Shown one piece after another: positions 54,773 through 63,324 of a stretch of DNA of 64,000 nt; position 1 is the first letter of the stretch; every line of letters begins with the position of its first letter. The notes below the pieces were generated by a model, which saw only the letters and a program-made list of their open reading frames with translations, was not told the DNA's origin and did no database searches. This DNA comes from Atopobium sp. BS2 (GTDB taxonomy: Bacteria > Actinomycetota > Coriobacteriia > Coriobacteriales > Atopobiaceae). The stretch covers positions 1 through 64,000 of the forward strand of contig NZ_JDFG01000047.1 of NCBI RefSeq assembly GCF_000565075.1. Reading direction: 5' to 3'. Position numbers and translations under genes: made by a program.

Positions 54773-56020
54773 GTGGATTCCTGGCAGTCTAAATACAACC
54801 AAACGGCCACTCCTGCACTTTACCTGCATATTCCGTTTTGCGCACAAAAATGCTTCTATTGCGATTTTTCTTCTTGGTCCACAAGACAAGACGATAATCG
54901 CATGAAAGATTACGTAAAAGCACTAAAACATCAGCTAGATGAAGCCGCTCAGCTTGGGTTGTTAGCTGCTACTAAAACGGTCTATATGGGAGGCGGAACT
55001 CCCAGCTTGCTCGGTCAAGATGCGGTAGATTTGGCGCAGAACGTCTCAGCTCTTACGCAGCCTAGTGAGTTCAGCATGGAAGCAAATCCAGACTCACTAT
55101 CTGACGATTTTCTCGCCAATCTCTCTAAAGGTGGGGTAACGAGAATTTCTTTGGGAGTTCAAAGCTTTAACGATAATGAGCTTAAGAGGCTTGGCAGAAT
55201 TCACTCGGCAGACCTCGCGTATGACAGGGTTTTAGCCGCAAAAGAGCATGCTTACGATGTGTCGGTTGATCTTATGTGTGCAATTCCTGAGCAAACAGAG
55301 CGTTCCTGGGAGTATTCGCTCTCAAGGTTTGTCTCGCTTGGAGTAGATCATGTGAGCGTTTATCCACTTACTATTGAAGACGGCACGGCGTTGGCCAAAC
55401 AAACCCAAGATAAAGACACTCCTTGGAACGCCTACGACGTGCAGGCAGATCGAATGCAAGCGGCCTCAAAGATGCTTCAAGCGGCGGGGTTCGAACGCTA
55501 CGAGGTAGCAAGTTATGCTCGCAATCAGAAGAGCTGTAAGCACAATAAGATGTACTGGACAGGCGAGTCGTACCTTGGTCTTGGTACGAGCGCTGCAAGC
55601 ATGCTCACCGCACCTGAGTACGATATGCTTGCAGAGAAGAACACCTCTTTACCTGCGCGTCCACAAGACGCTGCTCGCGCACGGCTGGTAGTTCTTGATT
55701 CTCCAAAAAAAATTGCTGAAGGCGCATCGCTCTTCTCGACAGAGTTTGATGTTGAATTTTTAACCCATAGAGAAGCTGTGGCAGAAGATTTGATGCTGCA
55801 TGCTCGCCTTATGGAACCAATTTCGCCTGCGCTATTGAATGAGTCTGAACGAGTATTTGGAGCGCCATCGATGCAAAAAGTGCTTGACTCCTGTTTGCAT
55901 GATGAGCTGCTAGAATGCGTCAATAACGAAGATTCTAAGGATAAAACTACGTACAGGCCTACCGAGAAGGGCTGGCTGCTTGGAAACGAGCTCTATGGAC
56001 GTCTTTGGGATTTAAGATAA
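54773..56020 (+). CDS. hemW: Radical SAM heme chaperone HemW-like protein
   Basis: Formerly annotated as oxygen-independent coproporphyrinogen oxidase. 415 residues with the radical SAM motif CAQKCFYCDF near the N-terminus, MGGGTPSLL, the SAM-binding region and a C-terminal HemN-type domain. GTG start 9 nt after dusB. The CX3CX2C motif continues as CDF rather than the extra Cys of true HemN, which supports HemW. lepA followed by hemW is a widespread arrangement. Confidence 0.9.
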   Translation: MDSWQSKYNQTATPALYLHIPFCAQKCFYCDFSSWSTRQDDNRMKDYVKALKHQLDEAAQLGLLAATKTVYMGGGTPSLLGQDAVDLAQNVSALTQPSEFSMEANPDSLSDDFLANLSKGGVTRISLGVQSFNDNELKRLGRIHSADLAYDRVLAAKEHAYDVSVDLMCAIPEQTERSWEYSLSRFVSLGVDHVSVYPLTIEDGTALAKQTQDKDTPWNAYDVQADRMQAASKMLQAAGFERYEVASYARNQKSCKHNKMYWTGESYLGLGTSAASMLTAPEYDMLAEKNTSLPARPQDAARARLVVLDSPKKIAEGASLFSTEFDVEFLTHREAVAEDLMLHARLMEPISPALLNESERVFGAPSMQKVLDSCLHDELLECVNNEDSKDKTTYRPTEKGWLLGNELYGRLWDLR

Positions 56021-56030
56021 TGTTAGAAAA

Positions 56031-56063
56031 ATTTATTTGATGTAGTTAGTATTTACTTGATGT
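56031..56063 (+). repeat. Two direct repeats upstream of the AT-rich orphan gene
   Basis: ATTTATTTGATGT (56031-56043) and ATTTACTTGATGT (56051-56063), one mismatch, 20 bp apart centre to centre, about two helical turns. Possibly a regulator-binding site or a remnant of insertion. Confidence 0.45.
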
Positions 56064-56099
56064 TTCAAAATAATTGAAAAATAAGAAAAGGATTGAAGA

Positions 56100-56717
56100 A
56101 TGGGAGAAAAAAGACCTAATTTTGATGATATTACATCTTTTGATGAGTTTATTAAGTATTACTGGTATCGTGAAGAACTTATGCAAATATGTAAGTCTTT
56201 AGGTTTGGAATATAGAGGTACAAAACAAGAGCTCAATAATATTATTGAGCAGTATTTTAAAGGTAATTTGATTAAGAAAAGACTTACAAAGAATAAAAAA
56301 GTCAATAAAAAAATTGTTACTTTAAATTCGTCATTGCTTGAGTGTGGCTTCTCATTTAATTCAAAGTTTAGAGAATATTTTTCTTCTTTAACAAAAGTTT
56401 CACCATTTAAATTTACTGCTGATATGGCTGCTGCTTGGAGAAAAGTTAAGAGAGAGAACAATAGTGCATTTACAATCAGGGATTTGTTAAATGTATATTA
56501 TGGTGATTTAGATTATGCGAAATACGATAATTCGGCTTGTCAGTGGAATCAATTTTTAAAAGATTTTTGTGCAGATAAAAATAGCTATAACTATTCTAAT
56601 AAATTAAAGGTGGCTTCTGTTCTTTGGAAAGAAGTTAGAGATTCAAAAGGTAAAAAAATCTATTCGAAAGATTTATTAACTAAGTATGCATTTAAAATAC
56701 GGGAATATCATAAGTAA
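56100..56717 (+). CDS. SAP-domain hypothetical protein
   Basis: 205 residues, not assigned a function. Residues ~24-60 (YREELMQICKSLGLEYRGTKQELNNIIEQYF) fit a SAP-type helix-turn-helix that often binds nucleic acid. The C-terminal part (FKFTADMAAAWRKVKRENNSAFTIRDLLNVYYGD) resembles a domain that I recall accompanying SAP motifs in Firmicutes proteins of unknown function. Very Lys/Tyr/Asn-rich and AT-rich, unlike both neighbours, so likely acquired. RBS AAAAGGA is present. It interrupts the otherwise housekeeping hemW-dnaJ interval. Confidence 0.75.
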   Translation: MGEKRPNFDDITSFDEFIKYYWYREELMQICKSLGLEYRGTKQELNNIIEQYFKGNLIKKRLTKNKKVNKKIVTLNSSLLECGFSFNSKFREYFSSLTKVSPFKFTADMAAAWRKVKRENNSAFTIRDLLNVYYGDLDYAKYDNSACQWNQFLKDFCADKNSYNYSNKLKVASVLWKEVRDSKGKKIYSKDLLTKYAFKIREYHK

Positions 56718-56867
56718 ACATTTGATAATTTTCTTCATTTGCAGTTTGAAAAAGTCATGAACACATTCGATAGTATGTCGATTTTTCATGTATGTAGTTA
56801 ACGAATATTCTTAATGGGATTTGGTTGCATTAAGTTAAAAACATGTGGGTACACTTTCAACTGTTCT

Positions 56868-56873
56868 TATAAT
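56868..56873 (+). promoter_or_regulatory. -10 box upstream of the first dnaJ
   Basis: TATAAT 35 nt before the start codon, inside a small palindrome CTTATAATCATAAG. No good -35 and no CIRCE or HAIR element is evident. Confidence 0.45.
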
Positions 56874-56907
56874 CATAAGTTGTAACGGGTTGAATCGGAG
56901 AGATTTC

Positions 56908-58014
56908 ATGGCTGCAATGAACGAGAAGGACTATTACGCCATCCTTGGTGTCTCTGAGTCCGCGACAGCTGAAGAAATTAGAAAAGCTTTTCAAACTAAA
57001 GCTCGTAAGCTTCATCCAGACATCAATAAAGAGCCCGATGCTGAAGAGCGTTTTAAAGAGGTTTCTGAGGCATATGCTGTTCTGTCAGATGCCGAGAAAC
57101 GCCGTCGTTATGACGCAATGAGAAGCGGTTCTTTCTATGGCGGCGGCTATGGTCCTTCTGGTTATCCAGGCGGATCTGCCTATGGAGGTTCTCCTTTTGA
57201 GGGAGGCTTCCCGTTTGGTGATATCAACTTTACTAATTGGACCACTGGATCTCAAAAACGCTCTCGTGCATACAAGCCTCAGACTGGCGCAGATATTGTC
57301 TACGACTTAACACTGAATGATACAGACGCTAAAAATGGCGTTAAGAAAGGCATCACGTATCAGCGCTTTGTTACTTGTGATGCTTGTGCTGGTAAGGGAT
57401 CTCAGCATAAAGCTGAGGCAACTACCTGTCCTACCTGCCATGGAACGGGACACATTGATATTGATCTTTCTTCCATTTTTGGAGTAGGAAAGTTTAGAGT
57501 TGATTGTCCAGAGTGTGATGGTGCTGGACACGTTGTGCAGGATCCCTGCGACGTTTGTGGTGGTTCTGGACGTGTTTTGTCTGCAAGTGAAATTATGGTT
57601 GATGTACCAGCTAACTCGCATGATGGCGATCAGATCAGAGTTCCTGGAATGGGAAATGCAGGAACAAATGGTTCTGCAACTGGCGACTTTATCGTAAATA
57701 TTAAGGTTCCTTCAGAGCAGTTGACGTTCCGTCAGCGCGCGGGAGCTCGTATAACGGGTATTACCTCAATGCTTTTAGTATTTGTGGCACTTAATTTGAG
57801 GTCACCACTTTTTGCTATTGTTTTGATTCCGCTTTTGATTTTTGGCATTAGAAATGTTCTTGCAGATGGCGTAAAGATGAACGCTGGTTGGTGGAGAAGC
57901 TTTGCGAATGCATTTGTTTCGGGAATCATCAATGGTGCCTTCTACTCAATTATTATTATGACTTTGTATGCTTGTACGGCCGGTTTGGGCCATGTTGGCT
58001 ATATGGGAATTTAA
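56908..58014 (+). CDS. Membrane-anchored DnaJ-like co-chaperone
   Basis: 368 residues. A normal J domain ([24 protein letters not shown] motif as LHPDINKE) is followed by a Gly/Tyr/Pro-rich linker and a Cys-rich zinc domain with four CxxCxG-like pairs ([32 protein letters not shown]). Only part of the first C-terminal substrate domain follows. From about residue 285 the protein has hydrophobic membrane segments (~285-318 and ~340-362) in place of the second substrate and dimerisation domains. Start ATG 56908 with GGAGAG upstream. It probably recruits DnaK to the membrane; that is inference. Confidence 0.85.
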   Translation: MAAMNEKDYYAILGVSESATAEEIRKAFQTKARKLHPDINKEPDAEERFKEVSEAYAVLSDAEKRRRYDAMRSGSFYGGGYGPSGYPGGSAYGGSPFEGGFPFGDINFTNWTTGSQKRSRAYKPQTGADIVYDLTLNDTDAKNGVKKGITYQRFVTCDACAGKGSQHKAEATTCPTCHGTGHIDIDLSSIFGVGKFRVDCPECDGAGHVVQDPCDVCGGSGRVLSASEIMVDVPANSHDGDQIRVPGMGNAGTNGSATGDFIVNIKVPSEQLTFRQRAGARITGITSMLLVFVALNLRSPLFAIVLIPLLIFGIRNVLADGVKMNAGWWRSFANAFVSGIINGAFYSIIIMTLYACTAGLGHVGYMGI

Positions 58015-58047
58015 GTTTTAGGTTTTACAAGGGGAGAGTTAGTAAGC

Positions 58048-59241
58048 GTGGCAGAGAAGAAAGACTTCTACGAGCTCTTAGGTGTTGCTCGTGATGCAGA
58101 CCAAAAAACTATCAAGCGAGCTTTTTTAAAGCTTGCAAGAAAACTGCACCCTGATGTTTCTGATGACCCTCATGCAGAAGAAAAATTCAAAGAGGTAAAC
58201 GAAGCTTATTCTGTGCTTTCAGATGAGCAAAAGCGAGCCAACTATGACCGTTATGGTGATCCTAATGGTCCATCTGGTTTTGGCGGTGGCTATGTGGATA
58301 TGTCAGATATCTTTGGCGGCGGTTTTGGTGGCTTTGGAGATATCTTTGATTCCTTCTTTGGTGGCAGCCATGGTGGTCGAGGCGCTGCTCAACGCACTCG
58401 TGGTAGTGATATGGGTATCAGGTTGTCCATTACGTTGGAAGAAGCTGCAGCCGGAGTTACTAAAACTATCTCGTATAACAGACTTTCTACCTGCGATGAC
58501 TGTAACGGCACTGGTCTTGGTGAGGGCGGAAAAATTGAAGACTGTCCACACTGTCATGGAACGGGTACGGTAGTCCAGGTTCAAAATACCGTCTTTGGTC
58601 AAATGCAGTCTCAGACAGTTTGTCCAGAGTGCCAAGGAACAGGTAAGAAGGTCGAGCATGCCTGCGAGACCTGTGGAGGTCAGGGAAGAACTCCTGATCA
58701 CGAGCGTGTTTCTGTAGAAATTCCTGCAGGTGTTCATTCTGGCCAGTCAATTTCCATTGCAGGTAAAGGTGAAGCAGGCGTTAGAGGTGATACCTCTGGT
58801 GACCTTATCGTAACCATTGAAGTTTCCCAGCATAAAGATTTTGAGCGCAGGGGAGACGACCTCTTTACCTCAGTGAGCGTTGATTCCCTTGAGGCAATTG
58901 TTGGTACTACCGTGACCATTGACGGTATTATCAAAGATGAAACTATTGAGATTGCTATTCCGGCCGGATGTAAATACGGTCAGCAGCTAAGTGTAGCTGG
59001 TAAAGGTATGCCTCGTTTGCACACTAAGGCCCGTGGCAACCTTTACGTTCTGGTTCACATTGAGACTTCAACTGGGTTGACTAAAGATCAGTTAAAGACG
59101 CTAACCTCCCTTATTGATGAGCGCAAACAAAGTGGCGCTCAAGAAACTCAAGATGAGCAGCATGATCAGCGTTCTGCAGCAGAAGATTCCTCTAATCATA
59201 AAGACAAGAAAGCCAAAAAGGCTTCCAAGAAGAGGCGCTAA
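58048..59241 (+). CDS. dnaJ: Chaperone protein DnaJ
   Basis: Canonical Hsp40 that delivers substrates to DnaK. 397 residues: J domain with HPD (KLHPDVSDD), Gly/Phe-rich region, four zinc motifs (CDDCNGTG, CPHCHGTG, CPECQGTG, CETCGGQG), both C-terminal substrate domains, and a Lys/Asp/Glu-rich tail. GTG start with GGGGAG upstream. It directly follows the membrane paralogue, from which it differs mainly in its intact C-terminal half. hrcA and grpE are not in the window. Confidence 0.95.
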   Translation: MAEKKDFYELLGVARDADQKTIKRAFLKLARKLHPDVSDDPHAEEKFKEVNEAYSVLSDEQKRANYDRYGDPNGPSGFGGGYVDMSDIFGGGFGGFGDIFDSFFGGSHGGRGAAQRTRGSDMGIRLSITLEEAAAGVTKTISYNRLSTCDDCNGTGLGEGGKIEDCPHCHGTGTVVQVQNTVFGQMQSQTVCPECQGTGKKVEHACETCGGQGRTPDHERVSVEIPAGVHSGQSISIAGKGEAGVRGDTSGDLIVTIEVSQHKDFERRGDDLFTSVSVDSLEAIVGTTVTIDGIIKDETIEIAIPAGCKYGQQLSVAGKGMPRLHTKARGNLYVLVHIETSTGLTKDQLKTLTSLIDERKQSGAQETQDEQHDQRSAAEDSSNHKDKKAKKASKKRR

Positions 59242-60512
59242 TGGCTCATGGAATTGCGCTCATAAATCTTGGATGTAGGGTAAATCGCGTTGAGCTTGAT
59301 TTAATGGCGGATTCTCTGCTTCGCATGGGATGTCGCATTGTTGAAGAAGATGAAGCTCGGGCAATTGTTATCAACACGTGCGCTGTCACTGCAGAAGCTG
59401 AGGCTAAGACGAGAAAAGCCGTTCGTAAAGCAGCGCTTATGCCAGGAGCTCCTCTTGTAGTTGCAACGGGTTGTGTTGCAAGTCTTTTTGCTGACGAGCT
59501 TGCCTCTCTTGCTCCTAACGTTGTGGTAGAAGCCGAGAAAGACAAAGTTGCAGATAGAGTTCTTGAAGAGCTAGGCTTTGCTCCAGAATCCGTAAGCGAC
59601 GACGGACTTGTTATCTCCAAGCCAACTCCAACAGGTCGCACACGCCCTGGTATCAAGATTCAAGACGGTTGCGATAATCGTTGTACCTTCTGCATTGTCT
59701 GGAAGGCACGCGGTGCGGGAAAATCCCTTGATCCTCGCGAAGTTGTTTCGCAGGTAAAAGATGCTATGAGCAGAGGAGCTCAAGAGGTTGTTCTTACAGG
59801 AATCAACCTTGGCAGCTATAAGGCTCAACTTGAGGATGAAGGTGGAAGAATTCTACGTCTTCCTGATCTTCTCGAGTATGTGCTTGAAAAAACTGAGGTC
59901 GGACGCTTGAGACTATCGTCCCTTGAGCCACCAGATGTAAATACTCGTTTGGTGGAGGTAATTGCTGCCTCCAACGGAAGAATTGCACCTTTCTTGCATA
60001 TCTGTCTTCAGTCCGGCTGCGATGCTACGCTTGCTCGTATGGGCAGGGTGTATAGGACAGAGCTTTATCGTAAGGCTGTTGAGGAAGCACGTTTGGTACT
60101 GCCAACCATTGCTTTGGGAACGGACCTTATCGTTGGCTTTCCTGGAGAAACCGATAAAGAATTTGACGAGTCGTATGAGTTTTGTCGTCAGATGGGCTTT
60201 TCTAAGATGCATGTATTTAGGTATTCCAAGCGTCCTGGAACGCCTGCGGCTACTGCTCCAAATCAGGTAGATCCAAAAGTGATGGCTGAGCGCGCAAAGA
60301 AAATGCGTGATCTGGGTAATGCTATGCGCTTTGATGCTGCTAAGAAGCTAGTTGGTACCTGCGATAATGTGGTGGTACAGTATCCTGGTAGGGGGATTTC
60401 TGGCGGTCTTTTTGATGTCCAGGTTGATCCTACTATTGAACTTGATGAACTTATCGCTATGCGCTTTGATGAAGTTTTACCTAATGGAACGCTAAAAGCC
60501 ATTCGTTTGTAA
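59241..60512 (+). CDS. mtaB: tRNA t6A37 methylthiotransferase MtaB
   Basis: Radical SAM enzyme that makes ms2t6A at position 37 of ANN-decoding tRNAs. 423 residues: UPF0004 domain with INLGCRVNRVE and NTCAVTAEAE cluster cysteines, radical SAM motif QDGCDNRCTFCIVWKARG, and a C-terminal TRAM-like part. The N-terminal sequence is of the MtaB rather than MiaB branch. ATG overlaps the dnaJ stop codon. Confidence 0.92.
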   Translation: MAHGIALINLGCRVNRVELDLMADSLLRMGCRIVEEDEARAIVINTCAVTAEAEAKTRKAVRKAALMPGAPLVVATGCVASLFADELASLAPNVVVEAEKDKVADRVLEELGFAPESVSDDGLVISKPTPTGRTRPGIKIQDGCDNRCTFCIVWKARGAGKSLDPREVVSQVKDAMSRGAQEVVLTGINLGSYKAQLEDEGGRILRLPDLLEYVLEKTEVGRLRLSSLEPPDVNTRLVEVIAASNGRIAPFLHICLQSGCDATLARMGRVYRTELYRKAVEEARLVLPTIALGTDLIVGFPGETDKEFDESYEFCRQMGFSKMHVFRYSKRPGTPAATAPNQVDPKVMAERAKKMRDLGNAMRFDAAKKLVGTCDNVVVQYPGRGISGGLFDVQVDPTIELDELIAMRFDEVLPNGTLKAIRL

Positions 60513-60523
60513 ATTGGGGGAAC

Positions 60524-61483
60524 ATGGAGCCAACACAGATTCGCTTAACTATTCCTGATTCAGTGGATCCTCTATATCTGACAGGTCCAGCTGATAGTTT
60601 GCTCAGAGAAATTGAAGCGTCATGCGCGGCTCTTATTTCAGTCAGAGGCAAAGCAATCTTTTTGTCGGGAACTTCTCAAGAAATTGAGCAGTTAACGCTT
60701 ATTTTTTCTCACCTAATTCAAATGGTCGAATCAGGCTCAAGGCCCACGCTTGAAGACGTAAAGTTGCTGCTTGATAGTACAAAAAGAAATGCCAACTTAG
60801 AGCAAACGGGAACACGTACCCTGTTTGTAACTCATAAAGGCAAAGCAATTCAGCCTAAAACACAAGGTCAAATAGCGTATGCCAAGGCAATAGCAAACAA
60901 TTCCATTACGTTTGGTATTGGTCCTGCGGGTACCGGCAAAACCTATTTGGCAGTTGCCATGGCACTTGCCGCCTTAACTTCTCAGCAAATTAGCAGAATT
61001 GTGCTAGTAAGACCTGTTGTAGAAGCAGGAGAGTCTCTTGGTTTTCTTCCAGGCACGCTTCAAGAAAAGCTGGATCCCTACATTAGGCCGCTCTACGACG
61101 CTCTCTTTGATATGACCTCAATGGAGTATGCAAATAATCTCATTGAACAGGGAATTGTTGAAATTGCTCCGCTTGCATTTATGCGTGGTCGTACCATGAA
61201 TGACGCGTTTGTCATTTTGGATGAGGCACAAAATACCACCCCTGAGCAGATGAAAATGTTTCTGACTCGCCTGGGTTTCTCGTCAAAGTTTGTAATTACG
61301 GGCGATGCAACACAGCGAGACCTTGTGGGCAGAAGTGGTTTGGATGTTGCTCGGCAGGTGCTTGGCAACCTTGAAGACGTTGCTTTTGTTGATTTAGATA
61401 GAAATGATATTGTTCGCCACACGTTGGTTGGTAAGATAGTTGATGCATACACTGCGTATGAGAAAAAACAGCTAGGGGAGTAA
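60524..61483 (+). CDS. phoH: PhoH-like ATPase
   Basis: Cytosolic P-loop ATPase with a proposed RNA-related role. 319 residues; an N-terminal ~110 residues with KH-like character, then Walker A GPAGTGKTYLA and Walker B FVILDEAQNTT. RBS GGGGAA, ATG. Position before ybeY and era is strongly conserved and points to a role in ribosome or RNA metabolism. Confidence 0.93.
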   Translation: MEPTQIRLTIPDSVDPLYLTGPADSLLREIEASCAALISVRGKAIFLSGTSQEIEQLTLIFSHLIQMVESGSRPTLEDVKLLLDSTKRNANLEQTGTRTLFVTHKGKAIQPKTQGQIAYAKAIANNSITFGIGPAGTGKTYLAVAMALAALTSQQISRIVLVRPVVEAGESLGFLPGTLQEKLDPYIRPLYDALFDMTSMEYANNLIEQGIVEIAPLAFMRGRTMNDAFVILDEAQNTTPEQMKMFLTRLGFSSKFVITGDATQRDLVGRSGLDVARQVLGNLEDVAFVDLDRNDIVRHTLVGKIVDAYTAYEKKQLGE

Positions 61484-61484
61484 C

Positions 61485-61994
61485 GTGGTTAACGAGTACG
61501 ACATTGTGATCGAAGAGGGCGTCGAGTCGCCAATTTCTGTGGAAGAGATTGAAGCCGATTGCAATCTTGTACTCTTAGAAGAGGGCGTGGAGCGCCCCTG
61601 TACCGTCTCCATTTCTATTGTTAGTGATGCAGAGATTCAGCAGGTAAACCTTGAGTGGCGAGAAAAAAATGCACCTACTGACGTTATTTCACTTGAGGTA
61701 GAGCGCCCTGATGATCCAGATTTGGCTCCTGGTGAGATGTGTGAGTTGGGCGATATTATTCTGGCTCCTCATTTTATTGCTCGCCAGGCAAAAGAATATG
61801 GCACTACAGAGGCGGATGAGTTTAGGCTTATGCTTGTTCACGCCATGCTCCACCTGCTTGGATATGACCATATTGAAGATGATGAGGCAGAGATTATGGA
61901 AGCTCGTGAAGACTCCCTTGTTGCTCTGCTTTCAACGGATAGGACTATTGAGCCAGTTGTATTGACTCGCCACCGTGAGGGGATTGACGAGTAA
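61485..61994 (+). CDS. ybeY: Endoribonuclease YbeY
   Basis: Zinc-dependent rRNA maturation factor. 169 residues; zinc motif HAMLHLLGYDH near residue 122, with NAPTDVISLEVE upstream. GTG start 1 nt after phoH stop with AGGGGAG as RBS; the stop overlaps dgkA (TAATG). Confidence 0.93.
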   Translation: MVNEYDIVIEEGVESPISVEEIEADCNLVLLEEGVERPCTVSISIVSDAEIQQVNLEWREKNAPTDVISLEVERPDDPDLAPGEMCELGDIILAPHFIARQAKEYGTTEADEFRLMLVHAMLHLLGYDHIEDDEAEIMEAREDSLVALLSTDRTIEPVVLTRHREGIDE

Positions 61995-62371
61995 TGATTC
62001 CGGGATCTAAAGGCAGACATCCAAGCTTTAAGCGCGGCCTTCTCTTTGCACTACAGGGCGCTCGCCAAGCATTTGCTCAGGAAGCAAACTTGCGTCGTAT
62101 GGCCGTTGCTGCTGCAGTAACCGTGGTGGTGGGATTGTTTGTTGGTTTAGACGCTGTGAGCTGGGCACTTGTTCTTGCTTGTATTGGTGCGGTTTTAACC
62201 ACAGAACTTCTCAATACAGCAATAGAAACTGTAGTGGACCTGGTTTCTCCAGAGTTTCATCCTATGGCTGGTAAAGCCAAAGATATTGCTGCGGCAGCCT
62301 CATGCTGTATTAGCATTACCGCAGCTCTTATAGGACTTTTGATTTTCTCGCGTGCAATTTTTCATTGGTAA
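61994..62371 (+). CDS. dgkA: Diacylglycerol/undecaprenol kinase
   Basis: Small integral membrane lipid kinase. 125 residues, three membrane helices, with the signature ELLNTAIETVVDL that carries the metal-binding Glu. In Gram-positive bacteria this family acts mainly on undecaprenol, recycling the carrier for cell-wall synthesis. ATG overlaps the ybeY stop. Confidence 0.9.
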   Translation: MIPGSKGRHPSFKRGLLFALQGARQAFAQEANLRRMAVAAAVTVVVGLFVGLDAVSWALVLACIGAVLTTELLNTAIETVVDLVSPEFHPMAGKAKDIAAAASCCISITAALIGLLIFSRAIFHW

Positions 62372-62383
62372 GTTGGAGGACAT

Positions 62384-63322
62384 ATGACCGCCAATTCAGT
62401 TTCTGAAAACACTTCATCTGAGACCACTCCCTTTAGGAGCGGTTTTGTTGCCTTAGTTGGTCGTCCAAGTGTTGGTAAGTCCACGCTGTTAAACGCATGT
62501 ATGGGGCAGAAGGTGGCCATTGCAAGCCCTGTTGCCCAGACAACGCGTCGTCGTTTTAGAGCAGTGGTAAACGGTGAGAACTCTCAGCTGGTCATTGTAG
62601 ATACCCCAGGCCTCCACAAGCCCAAAGACGCTCTTGGAAAAGAGCTCAACAAGGCAGCGCTCGGAGAGCTTAATGACGCTGATGTCATTGCTTTTTTGAT
62701 TGACGCTACTAAGCCTGTTGGTCGTGGAGATGAATGGGTTGCCAATCATGTTGAGCAGGCGCATGCCGCCTTTAAGCTGCTGGTTATTACCAAGGCCGAC
62801 ATTGCAACTCCAGAGCAAGTAACAGAGCAGCTTGAGGCCGCACAGACTCTTGCGCACTTTGATGACGTGCTTGTTGTTTCTGCTCCAGAAGACTTCAATA
62901 TCCAGGCATTTATTGCGCTTGTTTCAGAGCATCTTCCTGAGGGTCCTATGTGGTTTCCAGAGGATATGGAGACTGACGCATTGCCAGAAGACCTGGTAGC
63001 AGAGTTTGTTCGCGAGAAGCTCTTGTTGAATCTTCGTCAGGAAGTTCCCCATTCCGTTGCCGTTGTTTGCGATTCTTACGAGGTTGCAACGGATGGACAC
63101 CTCTCTATTTCTGCCACCATTTTGGTTGAGCGAGAAGGACAAAAGGGCATCGTAGTTGGCCAGGGCGGCTCCATGATTAAACGCGTTGGCGTTGAGGCTA
63201 GAAAAGATCTAGAGAAACTGTTTGGTCGCAAGGTTTATCTTGACCTGCAGGTGCGCGTTCAGCCTCTCTGGAGACGTGATGCCAATGAGATTAAGCGCCT
63301 GGGCTACTCAACTGAGGACTAG
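62384..63322 (+). CDS. era: GTPase Era
   Basis: Essential GTPase in 30S ribosome assembly. 312 residues: G1 GRPSVGKSTLLN, G3 DTPGLHKPKDALGKEL, G4 as TKAD, and a C-terminal KH domain (EGQKGIVVGQGGSMIKRVGVEARKDLE). ATG with TTGGAGG upstream. Followed after 2 nt by recO. Confidence 0.96.
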   Translation: MTANSVSENTSSETTPFRSGFVALVGRPSVGKSTLLNACMGQKVAIASPVAQTTRRRFRAVVNGENSQLVIVDTPGLHKPKDALGKELNKAALGELNDADVIAFLIDATKPVGRGDEWVANHVEQAHAAFKLLVITKADIATPEQVTEQLEAAQTLAHFDDVLVVSAPEDFNIQAFIALVSEHLPEGPMWFPEDMETDALPEDLVAEFVREKLLLNLRQEVPHSVAVVCDSYEVATDGHLSISATILVEREGQKGIVVGQGGSMIKRVGVEARKDLEKLFGRKVYLDLQVRVQPLWRRDANEIKRLGYSTED

Positions 63323-63324
63323 TT

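Noticed and set aside
61485-61994. Missing His in the YbeY motif
   Set aside because: The motif HAMLHLLGYDH keeps all three zinc ligands; the substitution of Gly by Ala is harmless.
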